Source of the DNA: Stenotrophomonas bentonitica
Lineage (GTDB): Bacteria; Pseudomonadota; Gammaproteobacteria; Xanthomonadales; Xanthomonadaceae
DNA length: 64,000 nt
Direction: 5' to 3'
Assembly (NCBI RefSeq): GCF_002887735.1
Contig: NZ_PKQP01000003.1
Location: 1-64,000 of the forward strand
Of the stretch, positions 33,887 through 40,264 are shown piece after piece; position 1 is the stretch's first letter; each line of letters opens with the position of its first letter. The translations under genes and the position numbers were made by a program. The notes beneath the pieces are model-generated. The model was not told where the DNA came from and did no database searches. It saw nothing but the letters and a program-made list of their open reading frames with translations.

Positions 33887-34392
33887 GAGAACACCTCCGT
33901 TTTCCAGCCGCCGCCTGGGGCGCGCTGGACTGCCAGGAACCGGAACGGATACATCGCCGCGGCCACCTTCACCTTCACGCGGGCGTCTTCCTCCCAGAAG
34001 CCCTTCACCTCATGCGCCTCCAGATCTCCGGCTGCCGTCATCACGAAGAAGTCGATGGTCAGGTGCGTCTTCTCGGCCAACTTCAGCTTCACGGACTCGA
34101 AGCGGAACCACGCGATCGCGCCAGCGGCCAGCTGCAGCGTCAGGTGTGCGGCGTAGGCCTCTTCGGTCTTGTTCATCTCGCCCGGCACGTGGCGCGGCCT
34201 GCCGCGCGAGACCTTGCCGGCGGCGTTGCCGCTCGCCAAGGGCTGCGCGGCGGCCGGGGGCCGGTAGGCACGCGCCGCGGAGGGTTGCGGTGCCACCGCT
34301 GTGCTGGTTTCGACCAGCCGCCGCATGCCCTCTGGCATCTCCTGGGTGGTGGCGTAGCGCAGCGAGCGGCGACCCTTCGTCTTCGGAGCCAT
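33883..34392 (-). CDS. DUF1064-like endonuclease
   Basis: 169 residues from ATG 34392 (TGATG overlap). After a basic, Pro/Ala-rich N-terminus, residues 80-169 form a PD-(D/E)XK-type core: YAAHLTLQLAAGAIAWFRFE, LTIDFFVMTAAGDLEAHEVK and ARVKVKVAAAMYPFRF, with Asp in DFF and Glu-x-Lys in HEVK. This is the pattern of DUF1064 phage nucleases, proposed to resolve branched DNA. It lies in the replication operon. Confidence 0.78.
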   Translation of the reverse strand: MAPKTKGRRSLRYATTQEMPEGMRRLVETSTAVAPQPSAARAYRPPAAAQPLASGNAAGKVSRGRPRHVPGEMNKTEEAYAAHLTLQLAAGAIAWFRFESVKLKLAEKTHLTIDFFVMTAAGDLEAHEVKGFWEEDARVKVKVAAAMYPFRFLAVQRAPGGGWKTEVFS

Positions 34393-34922
34393 CAGGCGGA
34401 CGCCTCTGAAGCAGCCCATACGCGCATCGCGCGCTGTCGGAATGCCTCGAAGTCGTGGCGCGCACGCTGTTGTGTGGCTTGGTGCTCACGGTCCATCTGC
34501 TCGAGCATGCAGTCGAACTCGACGTTGAGCAGGCCCATCAGCTGCTGCATGGTCAAGCCACCGCGGGTGCGGTGCGTCGGTGCCGGTGCCAGCTGCGGCA
34601 TGGCCAGCTGCTGCTGACCCGAGGGGGGAAGCGGCATGCTGTCCACGCGGCCTGTATCGCTAACTGCCCAGGTGGCTACAGGCCGACCGTCGCGGCCACT
34701 GGCGCGGTTCTCGCAACGACGAACAAGCCCCTCGCGGTCCAGCTCACGCAACAGCCCGGCCGCGGCAGCGGTGGTGAGTAGCATGGCCTCTCGCGGCGCG
34801 CCTGCCTCCAGTGCCGCGTTGCCCATCAGTTCCAGTGCCTCAGCTGCGGTGCTGTCGCCATGAATGCCCAGGCAGAACAGCACCAGCTGCCGCTGGTAGG
34901 CGCGGATGTCAGTCGGCTCCAT
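34392..34922 (-). CDS. Hypothetical early protein (wHTH-like)
   Basis: 176 residues from ATG 34922 (MEPTDIRAYQRQLVLFCLGI), six nt after GGAG. The region LTTAAAAGLLRELDREGLVR, then RCENRASGRDGRPVATWAVS, reads like a winged helix. The C-terminus is a Gln/Arg-rich coiled coil (LLNVEFDCMLEQMDREHQAT). Its start overlaps the P-like stop by 14 bp. Possibly an auxiliary replication or regulatory protein. Confidence 0.65.
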   Translation of the reverse strand: MEPTDIRAYQRQLVLFCLGIHGDSTAAEALELMGNAALEAGAPREAMLLTTAAAAGLLRELDREGLVRRCENRASGRDGRPVATWAVSDTGRVDSMPLPPSGQQQLAMPQLAPAPTHRTRGGLTMQQLMGLLNVEFDCMLEQMDREHQATQQRARHDFEAFRQRAMRVWAASEASA

Positions 34923-35622
34923 GCATGTCTCCAAATCCCAGCTCAACGGCGGCCTGTGCCATGGCGCTGCGCGCCGCGTCGCGATCGCGCACCACCTGCG
35001 GCTCGGGCTTCGGCGCGGGCAGCGCGGCCACCGGCGCGGGCACGGCGCCGCCGTCCATGACGTGCTTCACCGCCCGCTCGTAGGCGTTAGCCACCATGCG
35101 CTGCTGCACCGCGCCGCTCTCGGCTGTGGCGTAGGCGTGCAGGTCCATTTTCGACCGCACCAGCACGGTGAATCCGCTGTGGGCCTGGCCGGGCCGCATC
35201 TGGCCATCAACTTCGGCCAAGGCCGGGACGCCGAGGCACATCGCACGGAACTGCCCGGGATTCGGCGGCCACTGGAGGGCGCTGCGTAGGCAGTTGGCCA
35301 GGCCGTCTGCTACCTGACGCGGGGTGATGCCTGTCAGCACCTGGAACCACAGTTCTCCTGCGGTCGTCAGGCCACCGGCGTTGTTCACCGGGGATGAGCC
35401 ATTCTCGCGCACCCACTTCCCGGGGAACATGCCAGCCATGCGCTCCCATACCGTCCACAGGGCACTCACCGCGCGCTGATCCGGGTCAGTGCTGGACGAG
35501 TTCGAAGTCGGCGTCGATGACGTCGCTGCCTGGTCCGCCAAAGCCGCCAGCTGCCGAGCGCTGTTCGAATTTGCGCCGCTGCTCTGCGACGTGGTCGGCA
35601 GAACCGAGCTGAGAGTTTGCAT
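34909..35622 (-). CDS. Replication protein P-like (helicase loader candidate)
   Basis: 237 residues. The core (ALWTVWERMAGMFPGKWVRE, GELWFQVLTGITPRQVADGL, LQWPPNPGQFRAMCLG) matches the lambda P family, which loads the host DnaB helicase. ATG 35622 has GGAGG five nt upstream, so the first 45 codons lie inside the end of the O-like gene in another frame. That N-terminal stretch is Ser/Thr-rich and probably disordered. A GTG at 35463, beyond the O-like stop, is the alternative but has no ribosome-binding site. Confidence 0.8.
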   Translation of the reverse strand: MQTLSSVLPTTSQSSGANSNSARQLAALADQAATSSTPTSNSSSTDPDQRAVSALWTVWERMAGMFPGKWVRENGSSPVNNAGGLTTAGELWFQVLTGITPRQVADGLANCLRSALQWPPNPGQFRAMCLGVPALAEVDGQMRPGQAHSGFTVLVRSKMDLHAYATAESGAVQQRMVANAYERAVKHVMDGGAVPAPVAALPAPKPEPQVVRDRDAARSAMAQAAVELGFGDMHGAD

Positions 35623-36499
35623 TGGGGCCTCCGGTGGTGGTGGTGTTCGTCGGCGTTGCGCCGGCGGCTTTTCGGCTTCGAGCGGTCTGGATTGCCCAGG
35701 GGAAGGGCTTGGCGACAGGCGGGGAACGGCTCAGTCCCTCGGCTGCGGTGTCACCCAATTCCTCCGGGGTCACACCTTCGGCCAGCGCGGCGAGAAGGTC
35801 GGGATGACTGGGGTTGGTCGAGTGGCAACCGGCCTGGCGCATCAGCAGGCACGCACGCCCGGCATCGGTCACACCGCTCAGAGATCTCTGAGTGTGCAGT
35901 GATGTATCTGGAGTAATAGATATGGGGTCTGGGGTCTGGTTACCCGTGTTCACACCTGTGATCACACCCCCTGTCACGCGTGACAGGTGTGACATGTCAC
36001 GGTCAGTCACGCGTGACATAGCTGCATTAGTCACGCTTTCGCTGTGCGTGACATGCGTGACATGGAGAGCCTTAAGCTCAGCCATCGTTACCAGACCCTC
36101 CGGAACCACGCCCACGGCCCGCAGATCCTCGAAAAGCATCGTTCTGCGTGCACGGGTCCGTGCTTGGCGCTCCGTCTCATTACTCTTCCGCGCATCACGT
36201 CGCCCTTTGCCCTCGGCAATGCGGCCCTGGGCTTTGGTGATCTGCTCGTCACAGCGCTTGCTGTGGCGCAGTCCATCGTCACCCACCGGGAAGTAGCGCT
36301 CGGCGACTTTCTTGACCGCTGCCTTGTCGCCCCCGGTGATAGCGCCGGCGATGATGTACAGCTCTGCCAAGCTCTCCGGTAGCGCCTGCTCTTCTGCGTA
36401 GTAGGCGAGCATCAGCTTGAAGTAGGCGCCGTGCTCGATCAGGGACAGCCGCGTTGTGTCCTTAAGGTAGTCGCCGGGGTACATCTCGAAATAGATCAC
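35486..36499 (-). CDS. Replication initiator O-like, DUF1376 domain, contains origin repeats
   Basis: 337 residues from GTG 36499, overlapping the previous stop (GTGA). Residues 1-100 are DUF1376 (YFEMYPGDYLKDTTRLSLIE, HGAYFKLMLAYYAEEQALP). Residues about 147-180 are encoded by a cluster of GTCACG repeats, giving repeated V-T-H and S-R-V-T peptides. Residues 215-255 (LLMRQAGCHSTNP, LAALAEGVTPEELGD) are a module seen in phage replication proteins. The last 46 codons overlap the P-like start. By position and internal origin it is the O equivalent. Confidence 0.85.
   Translation of the reverse strand: MIYFEMYPGDYLKDTTRLSLIEHGAYFKLMLAYYAEEQALPESLAELYIIAGAITGGDKAAVKKVAERYFPVGDDGLRHSKRCDEQITKAQGRIAEGKGRRDARKSNETERQARTRARRTMLFEDLRAVGVVPEGLVTMAELKALHVTHVTHSESVTNAAMSRVTDRDMSHLSRVTGGVITGVNTGNQTPDPISITPDTSLHTQRSLSGVTDAGRACLLMRQAGCHSTNPSHPDLLAALAEGVTPEELGDTAAEGLSRSPPVAKPFPWAIQTARSRKAAGATPTNTTTTGGPNANSQLGSADHVAEQRRKFEQRSAAGGFGGPGSDVIDADFELVQH
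35900..36061. other. Candidate phage replication origin (iteron cluster)
   Basis: Within the O-like gene: an 18-bp perfect palindrome with arm CCTGTCACG (35970-35987), GTGACATGTCAC (35989-36000), GTCACGCGTGAC (36006-36017), then GTCACG (36030) and CGTGAC (36047, 36056). An AT-richer stretch (about 35900-35930) follows in the direction of transcription. Lambda ori has the same plan inside O: repeats bound by the initiator, then an AT-rich region. Confidence 0.75.
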
Positions 36500-36822
36500 A
36501 CCCGATCCCCCACGCCGCGCTGCAACTGCGCCTCCTTGGGACGGCCGGCGAAGGGCGCACGGGCGTCTGGCAACCTGCTGCGAGCAGCAGCAGGATCGTG
36601 CACGTCCTGAAGCGCAGTCAGCCACCGGTAGGCGGTAGCGCGGGAGAGGCCAAACTGCGCCTGGAGCGCATCCACCTGCAGTGGCTGCGGCTGTTCTTTA
36701 GCCCACAACACCACGTCCACCATGGGCAGAAGCTGCACCAGGTTTTCAGGGATACGGCGGCCGGCGGCTTCGAACTCGCCGACCACGGCGATCGCCCAGC
36801 TCACCATGACTGCCGAAGTCAT
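36496..36822 (-). CDS. Small HTH protein ahead of O-like gene
   Basis: 108 residues from ATG 36822, overlapping the previous stop (ATGA). A helical N-terminus (VSWAIAVVGEFEAAGRRIPE) is followed by an HTH (VDALQAQFGLSRATAYRWLT, about residues 53-77) and a basic tail. A much longer open frame upstream is antisense-like. It may regulate the early operon or assist initiation. Confidence 0.75.
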   Translation of the reverse strand: MTSAVMVSWAIAVVGEFEAAGRRIPENLVQLLPMVDVVLWAKEQPQPLQVDALQAQFGLSRATAYRWLTALQDVHDPAAARSRLPDARAPFAGRPKEAQLQRGVGDRV

Positions 36823-37421
36823 GGGCGCCCACCACTGACCGCGCGCGGTGCCAGATCCTGCAGGTGGCCGGTGACGTAGCGCTTCGCGGTGATCAGCTCG
36901 GCTTCCAGCTGCCCCATCTCGTCCAGCGCGCGGCGCAGTTCGGGGATGTCCTTCGGGCAGATGCGGCCGTCGGCCAGGATGTTGGTCAGCGCTTCCAGAG
37001 TGTGGCCAAACTCGACCGACAAACGGGCCACAGCCAGCACGCCAGCATGCGGTTCCATCATCGGGATCCGAGCGCCCAGGAAGCCATAGCGCTGGGCCAA
37101 CTCGCGTGAGCAGGCGTCGCGCCACTGCGGCGGCAGCGCGCGCACCCAGGACTCTTCCAGATCCACTGGCATCTTGACCGTGCCATTGCGGATCCGGCCA
37201 ACCAGCTGGGCGTTCGCCTTCAGCGCGCGCTCCATGCTGTCGGCGTCATCGCCCGAGTGGAACTGGACGTTGCGCTCGCTGGGGGCCACGTCTGCCTGGT
37301 ATTGCTCGGCGATTGCCTGAGCCAGGCTCGTATCGGTGTGGCCGCTGTTGCGGATAGCGTCGGTCGTGTGGCGGAACACCACCGCTGATCGCGGTTCTTG
37401 GTACTGAGGATCAGGCTTCAT
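36819..37421 (-). CDS. Early protein in cII position, function unknown
   Basis: 200 residues from ATG 37421, with GAGGTG five nt upstream. The N-terminus (VVFRHTTDAIRNSGHTDTSL, AQAIAEQYQ) could be a small DNA-binding helix set, as in CII/YdaT-type regulators. The C-terminal half is helical (MQ-type residues in LRRALDEMGQLEAELITAKR). It is the first gene of the coupled early operon, in the cII position relative to cro and O. Direct motif evidence for CII is lacking. Confidence 0.65.
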   Translation of the reverse strand: MKPDPQYQEPRSAVVFRHTTDAIRNSGHTDTSLAQAIAEQYQADVAPSERNVQFHSGDDADSMERALKANAQLVGRIRNGTVKMPVDLEESWVRALPPQWRDACSRELAQRYGFLGARIPMMEPHAGVLAVARLSVEFGHTLEALTNILADGRICPKDIPELRRALDEMGQLEAELITAKRYVTGHLQDLAPRAVSGGRP

Positions 37422-37490
37422 TTACGCACCTCGGGAGGCGATGCAAAGTGGTCGCCATGGACAGGACGACCCACAAATTGAGTTGGGGTA

Positions 37491-37546
37491 GCGCACTCCC
37501 GGCGTTAAGCTTGTTGTGCCAACAACACAGCACGCAGGGAGTGCGC
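37491..37546 (+). promoter_or_regulatory. Nested dyad that can mask a ribosome-binding site
   Basis: GCGCACTCCC (37491-37500) and GGGAGTGCGC (37537-37546) are perfect 10-bp arms. The right arm contains the GGGAG ribosome-binding site of the gene starting at 37548. The 36-base loop holds a second inverted repeat, TGTTG-N3-CAACA. The RNA hairpin would hide the ribosome-binding site; the DNA dyad could also be an operator. Confidence 0.6.
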
Positions 37547-37547
37547 C

Positions 37548-37781
37548 ATGGAAAACGATCAGGTTTTCAAGATTCCGCTGGAACCTCAGCCCGGAAAAAC
37601 AACCACCATCAACAACCCCAACGGACGGGACGTGGACGTTACGGTTCACTTCCACTCAGGCTCGTCGGTTACTTTTCTTCTGCTGGCGAACGGATCTTTT
37701 TCGTTCATTACTCAGGGCGACGTGGGCGAGATCGACATGCATGTCAGGCCCACGCTCTCCGGGCCCACGTCCGTCAGCTGA
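37548..37781 (+). CDS. Small beta-rich hypothetical protein (77 aa)
   Basis: MENDQVFKIPLEPQPGKTTT, then VDVTVHFHSGSSVTFLLLAN and GSFSFITQGDVGEIDMHVRP. The alternating pattern suggests a small beta-sandwich. GGGAG lies 6 nt before ATG 37548 but inside a potential hairpin. It is transcribed against the early operon, between cro and the cII-position gene, so early transcription would be antisense to it. Its 3' end overlaps the antisense frame at 37656-38030. Probably expressed in the lysogen. Confidence 0.6.
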   Translation: MENDQVFKIPLEPQPGKTTTINNPNGRDVDVTVHFHSGSSVTFLLLANGSFSFITQGDVGEIDMHVRPTLSGPTSVS

Positions 37782-38030
37782 GCGAATGGTGTAGTTGCCC
37801 TCTGGTGCCTCTTCCAAGGTCCAACCAGGGGGCATCGAAACGGCCACATGCGAGCCAGCTCGAGTCCTCCTTGCAGCGGGGGCTTGCGGTGGTGAGCGAG
37901 ACGACCCGGCTTGCGGTGGAAGGCCCGAGGAAAGAACAACCTCGCTGAGCTGCCGGGGGGTCATTCCGTCAGCTAAGGCAGAAGCGAGATCACTGGGTTG
38001 CGACGAGTGGTGGAGAGCTCCAGTGCGCAT
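37656..38030 (-). CDS. Protein with O-like C-terminal module, possibly a remnant
   Basis: 124 codons from ATG 38030, 3 bp after the cro stop. Residues 10-30 (QPSDLASALADGMTPRQLSE) clearly resemble residues 231-250 of the O-like protein (HPDLLAALAEGVTPEELGD), which argues for real coding sequence. Another stretch, MPPGWTLEEAPEGNYTIRS, also looks natural. The final ~42 codons run antisense through the gene at 37548 and are doubtful. It may be a truncated replication gene left by recombination in the switch region. Confidence 0.45.
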   Translation of the reverse strand: MRTGALHHSSQPSDLASALADGMTPRQLSEVVLSSGLPPQAGSSRSPPQAPAARRTRAGSHVAVSMPPGWTLEEAPEGNYTIRSADGRGPGERGPDMHVDLAHVALSNERKRSVRQQKKSNRRA

Positions 38031-38033
38031 CGC

Positions 38034-38306
38034 TCATGCCCCCTCTACCGGGACGATGCGATCTGCGTCTGGGTCAGGCTCGGACCCGGCGCTCCCACCG
38101 AAGATGTCGGGCCGTAGTTCGTGCCTAGACACTTGGGTCATCGCCTCAATCGACAGAATGTGGTGGGCAGCAACGGGCCTCCGGCCCGTCCGCCATTGAG
38201 ATACCAAGGCCGGATGGACCTTTAGCAAACGCGCCAGCGCGCCTTGTCCACCTACCGCGTCGATGGCCTTCTGGATCGGTGTCACGGTCTGAGTCAGTGC
38301 GTTCAT
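38034..38306 (-). CDS. Cro/YdaS-type DNA-binding regulator
   Basis: 90 residues. Residues 10-60 form an HTH of the YdaS/Cro type (IQKAIDAVGGQGALARLLKV, HPALVSQWRTGRRPVAAHHI), with an acidic C-terminal tail. It diverges from the XRE repressor gene over an 82-bp region with three operators, the first of them 10 bp upstream of its ATG. It should repress the repressor promoter and start the lytic early operon. Confidence 0.87.
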   Translation of the reverse strand: MNALTQTVTPIQKAIDAVGGQGALARLLKVHPALVSQWRTGRRPVAAHHILSIEAMTQVSRHELRPDIFGGSAGSEPDPDADRIVPVEGA

Positions 38307-38315
38307 GCGCCAAAC

Positions 38316-38388
38316 ATAGCAGTGCTATTAACGCATGTAAATAGCAACGCTGTTCGTCTTCCTGAACCCCTTCAAATAGCATCGCTAT
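38316..38388. promoter_or_regulatory. OR-like operator cluster (three sites)
   Basis: Three copies of a 13-bp operator: ATAGCAGTGCTAT (38316-38328), ATAGCAACGCTGT (38341-38353) and ATAGCATCGCTAT (38376-38388). Start-to-start spacings are 25 and 35 bp. The last site ends at the base before the repressor ATG. The same operator occurs twice at 39,668-39,705. Confidence 0.88.
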
Positions 38389-38922
38389 ATGCCTAGGCCA
38401 GCCAACCCCAAGACCACCGAAGGCCGCTCGATAGCGGAGGCCATCACTCGCTCTGGCCTTACACAGGCAGTGGTAGCTGAGCGCCTGGAAGTTACCCCCA
38501 GCTTCATCTCCCAGTTCGCGACTGGTCTTCGCCCGGTTCCTTGGGACAAGGCTGAAGCACTGGCCGATGTGCTGGGTCTGCAGCCCCAAGAAATCAGCGC
38601 CGAATACGCACGTCTGATGGATCGTTTCGGCACGTCTCAGGTTGCGAGACTTGACGCCGATATCGTGAACTCCGCCATCGCTGTGGTGCGCAAGGCTCTG
38701 GATCTGGCCACAGGTGAGACATTCGATGTCGAGCAATCCCCCGATCTATTTGCCCAAGCGCTGCGCGTAGCACTTGCCGCAGATTTAAGAAAACAAGGGA
38801 AGGGGAACGATGGATCTCGATCAGGAAATGGACAAGCTGGCGCAGCTAATCGCACTGCGCGCGCAGCGGAAGATGGGCGTGAAGCCCATGCTAACGGCGG
38901 TAGGAAGCGCAAAGCCGGCTGA
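38389..38922 (+). CDS. Prophage repressor (XRE family) without S24 peptidase domain
   Basis: 177 residues. HTH_XRE at about 14-66 (AEAITRSGLTQAVVAERLEV, TPSFISQFATGLRPV, then WDKAEALADVLGLQPQEIS). Next is a helical part (VARLDADIVNSAIAVVRKAL), probably for dimer formation, then a Gly/Arg/Asn-rich tail. No Ala-Gly cleavage site or Ser/Lys dyad is present, so RecA-stimulated self-cleavage is unlikely. ATG 38389 directly follows an operator, with no ribosome-binding site: a leaderless message is likely. The tail overlaps the next gene by 113 bp. Confidence 0.85.
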   Translation: MPRPANPKTTEGRSIAEAITRSGLTQAVVAERLEVTPSFISQFATGLRPVPWDKAEALADVLGLQPQEISAEYARLMDRFGTSQVARLDADIVNSAIAVVRKALDLATGETFDVEQSPDLFAQALRVALAADLRKQGKGNDGSRSGNGQAGAANRTARAAEDGREAHANGGRKRKAG

Positions 38923-39199
38923 TGCACGGCCATCCATGGCGTCTGGCGCCAGGCCTGCAATGCGCATGGATGTTGTCCTGCGCGAATCCCATTACCGCAT
39001 GATTCGGCACTTCCTGCGCAGGTGGGGCGCACCAATGCAGTTGCTCATCGACCAGGCATGCTTCGGGTACATGGGCATCGAGCACCTACCTGATGATGAT
39101 CTGATCCAGCTCCACAAAGACCTGGAGAGGGCCGAGGACTGCATGCGGGACGGTGTCAGTTTCGAAGATGCAGGGCTGCTGCGCAGCCGCTACGGATGA
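38810..39199 (+). CDS. Hypothetical protein in lysogeny operon
   Basis: 129 residues (MDLDQEMDKLAQLIALRAQR), with AGGGAAGGGGAACG before ATG 38810. A Pro/Ala-rich linker follows, then a helical domain (ESHYRMIRHFLRRWGAPMQL, LIDQACFGYMGIEHLPDDDL). It overlaps the end of the repressor gene by 113 bp in another frame, so translation is probably coupled. Function unknown; co-expression with the repressor suggests a role in the lysogen. Confidence 0.7.
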   Translation: MDLDQEMDKLAQLIALRAQRKMGVKPMLTAVGSAKPADARPSMASGARPAMRMDVVLRESHYRMIRHFLRRWGAPMQLLIDQACFGYMGIEHLPDDDLIQLHKDLERAEDCMRDGVSFEDAGLLRSRYG

Positions 39200-39213
39200 A
39201 AGGAGAACCACGA

Positions 39214-39621
39214 GTGCGAAAGTCCTTGACTGTCATGACCCTTCTTGCCATCTCGCTGAGCGGCTGCGCCAATGCCGGGGGCGACAACACCGCGGCGCGC
39301 GCAGCAGCTGCGCGCGCAGCAGCCTCAGCGAATGAGGCTGCTGCAGAGGCCCAGCAGGCGATGGACACTCTCCGATCGTCTACCGCTGAATTGTGCGAAG
39401 GCGAGTCGACAGCTGCTGAAAGAATCATGTCGGCGAGGCAGGCCGGGGTGGCGATGTCGACCGTGATGGCTGCCGCCACAAAGCAGGGGGAACCCTACAT
39501 AGGGTACGTACGCGAAGCGTATGAAATGCCCCGCCTCTCAACCGATTCGGCCAAGGAAGTCGCTCAAGGCGAGTTCCGTGATAACGCGTACGCAGGCTGT
39601 TTGAGGCGCTGGGAATCCTGA
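39214..39621 (+). CDS. Lipoprotein in rex position, possible superinfection-exclusion factor
   Basis: 135 residues from GTG 39214, eight nt after AAAGGAG. The signal peptide ends in lipobox LSGC (RKSLTVMTLLAISLSGC). An Ala-rich helix (ARAAAARAAASANEAAAEAQ) follows, then a Cys-containing C-terminal part (RDNAYAGCLRRW). It is third gene of the repressor operon, where lambda has rexAB. Lipoproteins expressed from prophages often block entry of related phages; here that is inference from position. Confidence 0.72.
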   Translation: MRKSLTVMTLLAISLSGCANAGGDNTAARAAAARAAASANEAAAEAQQAMDTLRSSTAELCEGESTAAERIMSARQAGVAMSTVMAAATKQGEPYIGYVREAYEMPRLSTDSAKEVAQGEFRDNAYAGCLRRWES

Positions 39622-39662
39622 TTTCTTAACGAATTCAGAAATTTTTGCACCGAATTAGCCTG

Positions 39663-39705
39663 TATAAACAGCATCGCTATTGTAATGGTTAGATAGCAGC
39701 GCTAT
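39663..39705 (+). promoter_or_regulatory. OL-like promoter/operator region (two sites)
   Basis: A TATAAA -10 candidate (39663-39668) is followed by operators ACAGCATCGCTAT (39668-39680) and ATAGCAGCGCTAT (39693-39705), again 25 bp start to start as in two sites of the OR-like cluster. It precedes the plus-strand early operon at 39746. A matching -35 hexamer is not clear. Confidence 0.8.
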
Positions 39706-39745
39706 TGTTTCCGCCAACGGCAATCGCCGGGACGGAGACCAAGCA

Positions 39746-40264
39746 ATGCCTTTGACCAACAGCAACCTGCGATCAGCCCGCCTCGGCCTTATCGCCCTCG
39801 CCTGCTTCATCGTCTTGGCCGTTGCGGCCTGGGCCGTTCCCGGCGAAGCGCCGGCAGCGGATGCCGCTGAGGACGCCCCCGACAGGCTGGTGATCACCAG
39901 CCCGCGAATCTGCGCAGCCTTGGCCGTGTACGAACTGGCCGCCGCCGACGATTGGGCCCTGCGCGCCACGGTGGCAAACACCAGCCTCAACGCTTTCCGC
40001 GACGCGAGTCGTGTCCCCGACTGCGCGCCCGGCATCACCAAAGCCCTCACCCAGAACTTCCAGCCTGCACGCTGGCAGCTAGCCCTCGACGCGGCCGATG
40101 CCGTGCTGAGCGGTTCTTACCAGGTTTCCCCCGCGGCATGCGTCCGGGCCAATGCAGTTTTCCCCCTGCTGACCACAGACGGCAAATTGCCGAGCACGCC
40201 CGCCGTGCTGACCCGGGCTCAGTGCGTGATGCACGACCTGGCTTTCATCGAGGTGGCGCCGTGA
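39746..40264 (+). CDS. Membrane-anchored or exported hypothetical protein
   Basis: 172 residues, first gene after the OL-like operators, with GGAG eight nt before ATG 39746. Residues 13-31 (GLIALACFIVLAVAAWAVP) form a signal anchor. The periplasmic part has four Cys (ICAAL, PDCAPG, AACVRA, AQCVMH), likely two disulfides. A beta/alpha domain of unknown family. Immediate-early expression of an exported protein suggests host takeover or exclusion. Confidence 0.72.
   Translation: MPLTNSNLRSARLGLIALACFIVLAVAAWAVPGEAPAADAAEDAPDRLVITSPRICAALAVYELAAADDWALRATVANTSLNAFRDASRVPDCAPGITKALTQNFQPARWQLALDAADAVLSGSYQVSPAACVRANAVFPLLTTDGKLPSTPAVLTRAQCVMHDLAFIEVAP

Noticed and set aside
35970..36061. CRISPR-like array
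   Set aside because: The short GTCACG repeats are palindromic iterons without regular spacers and lie inside a gene; no CRISPR array or cas gene is present in the window.
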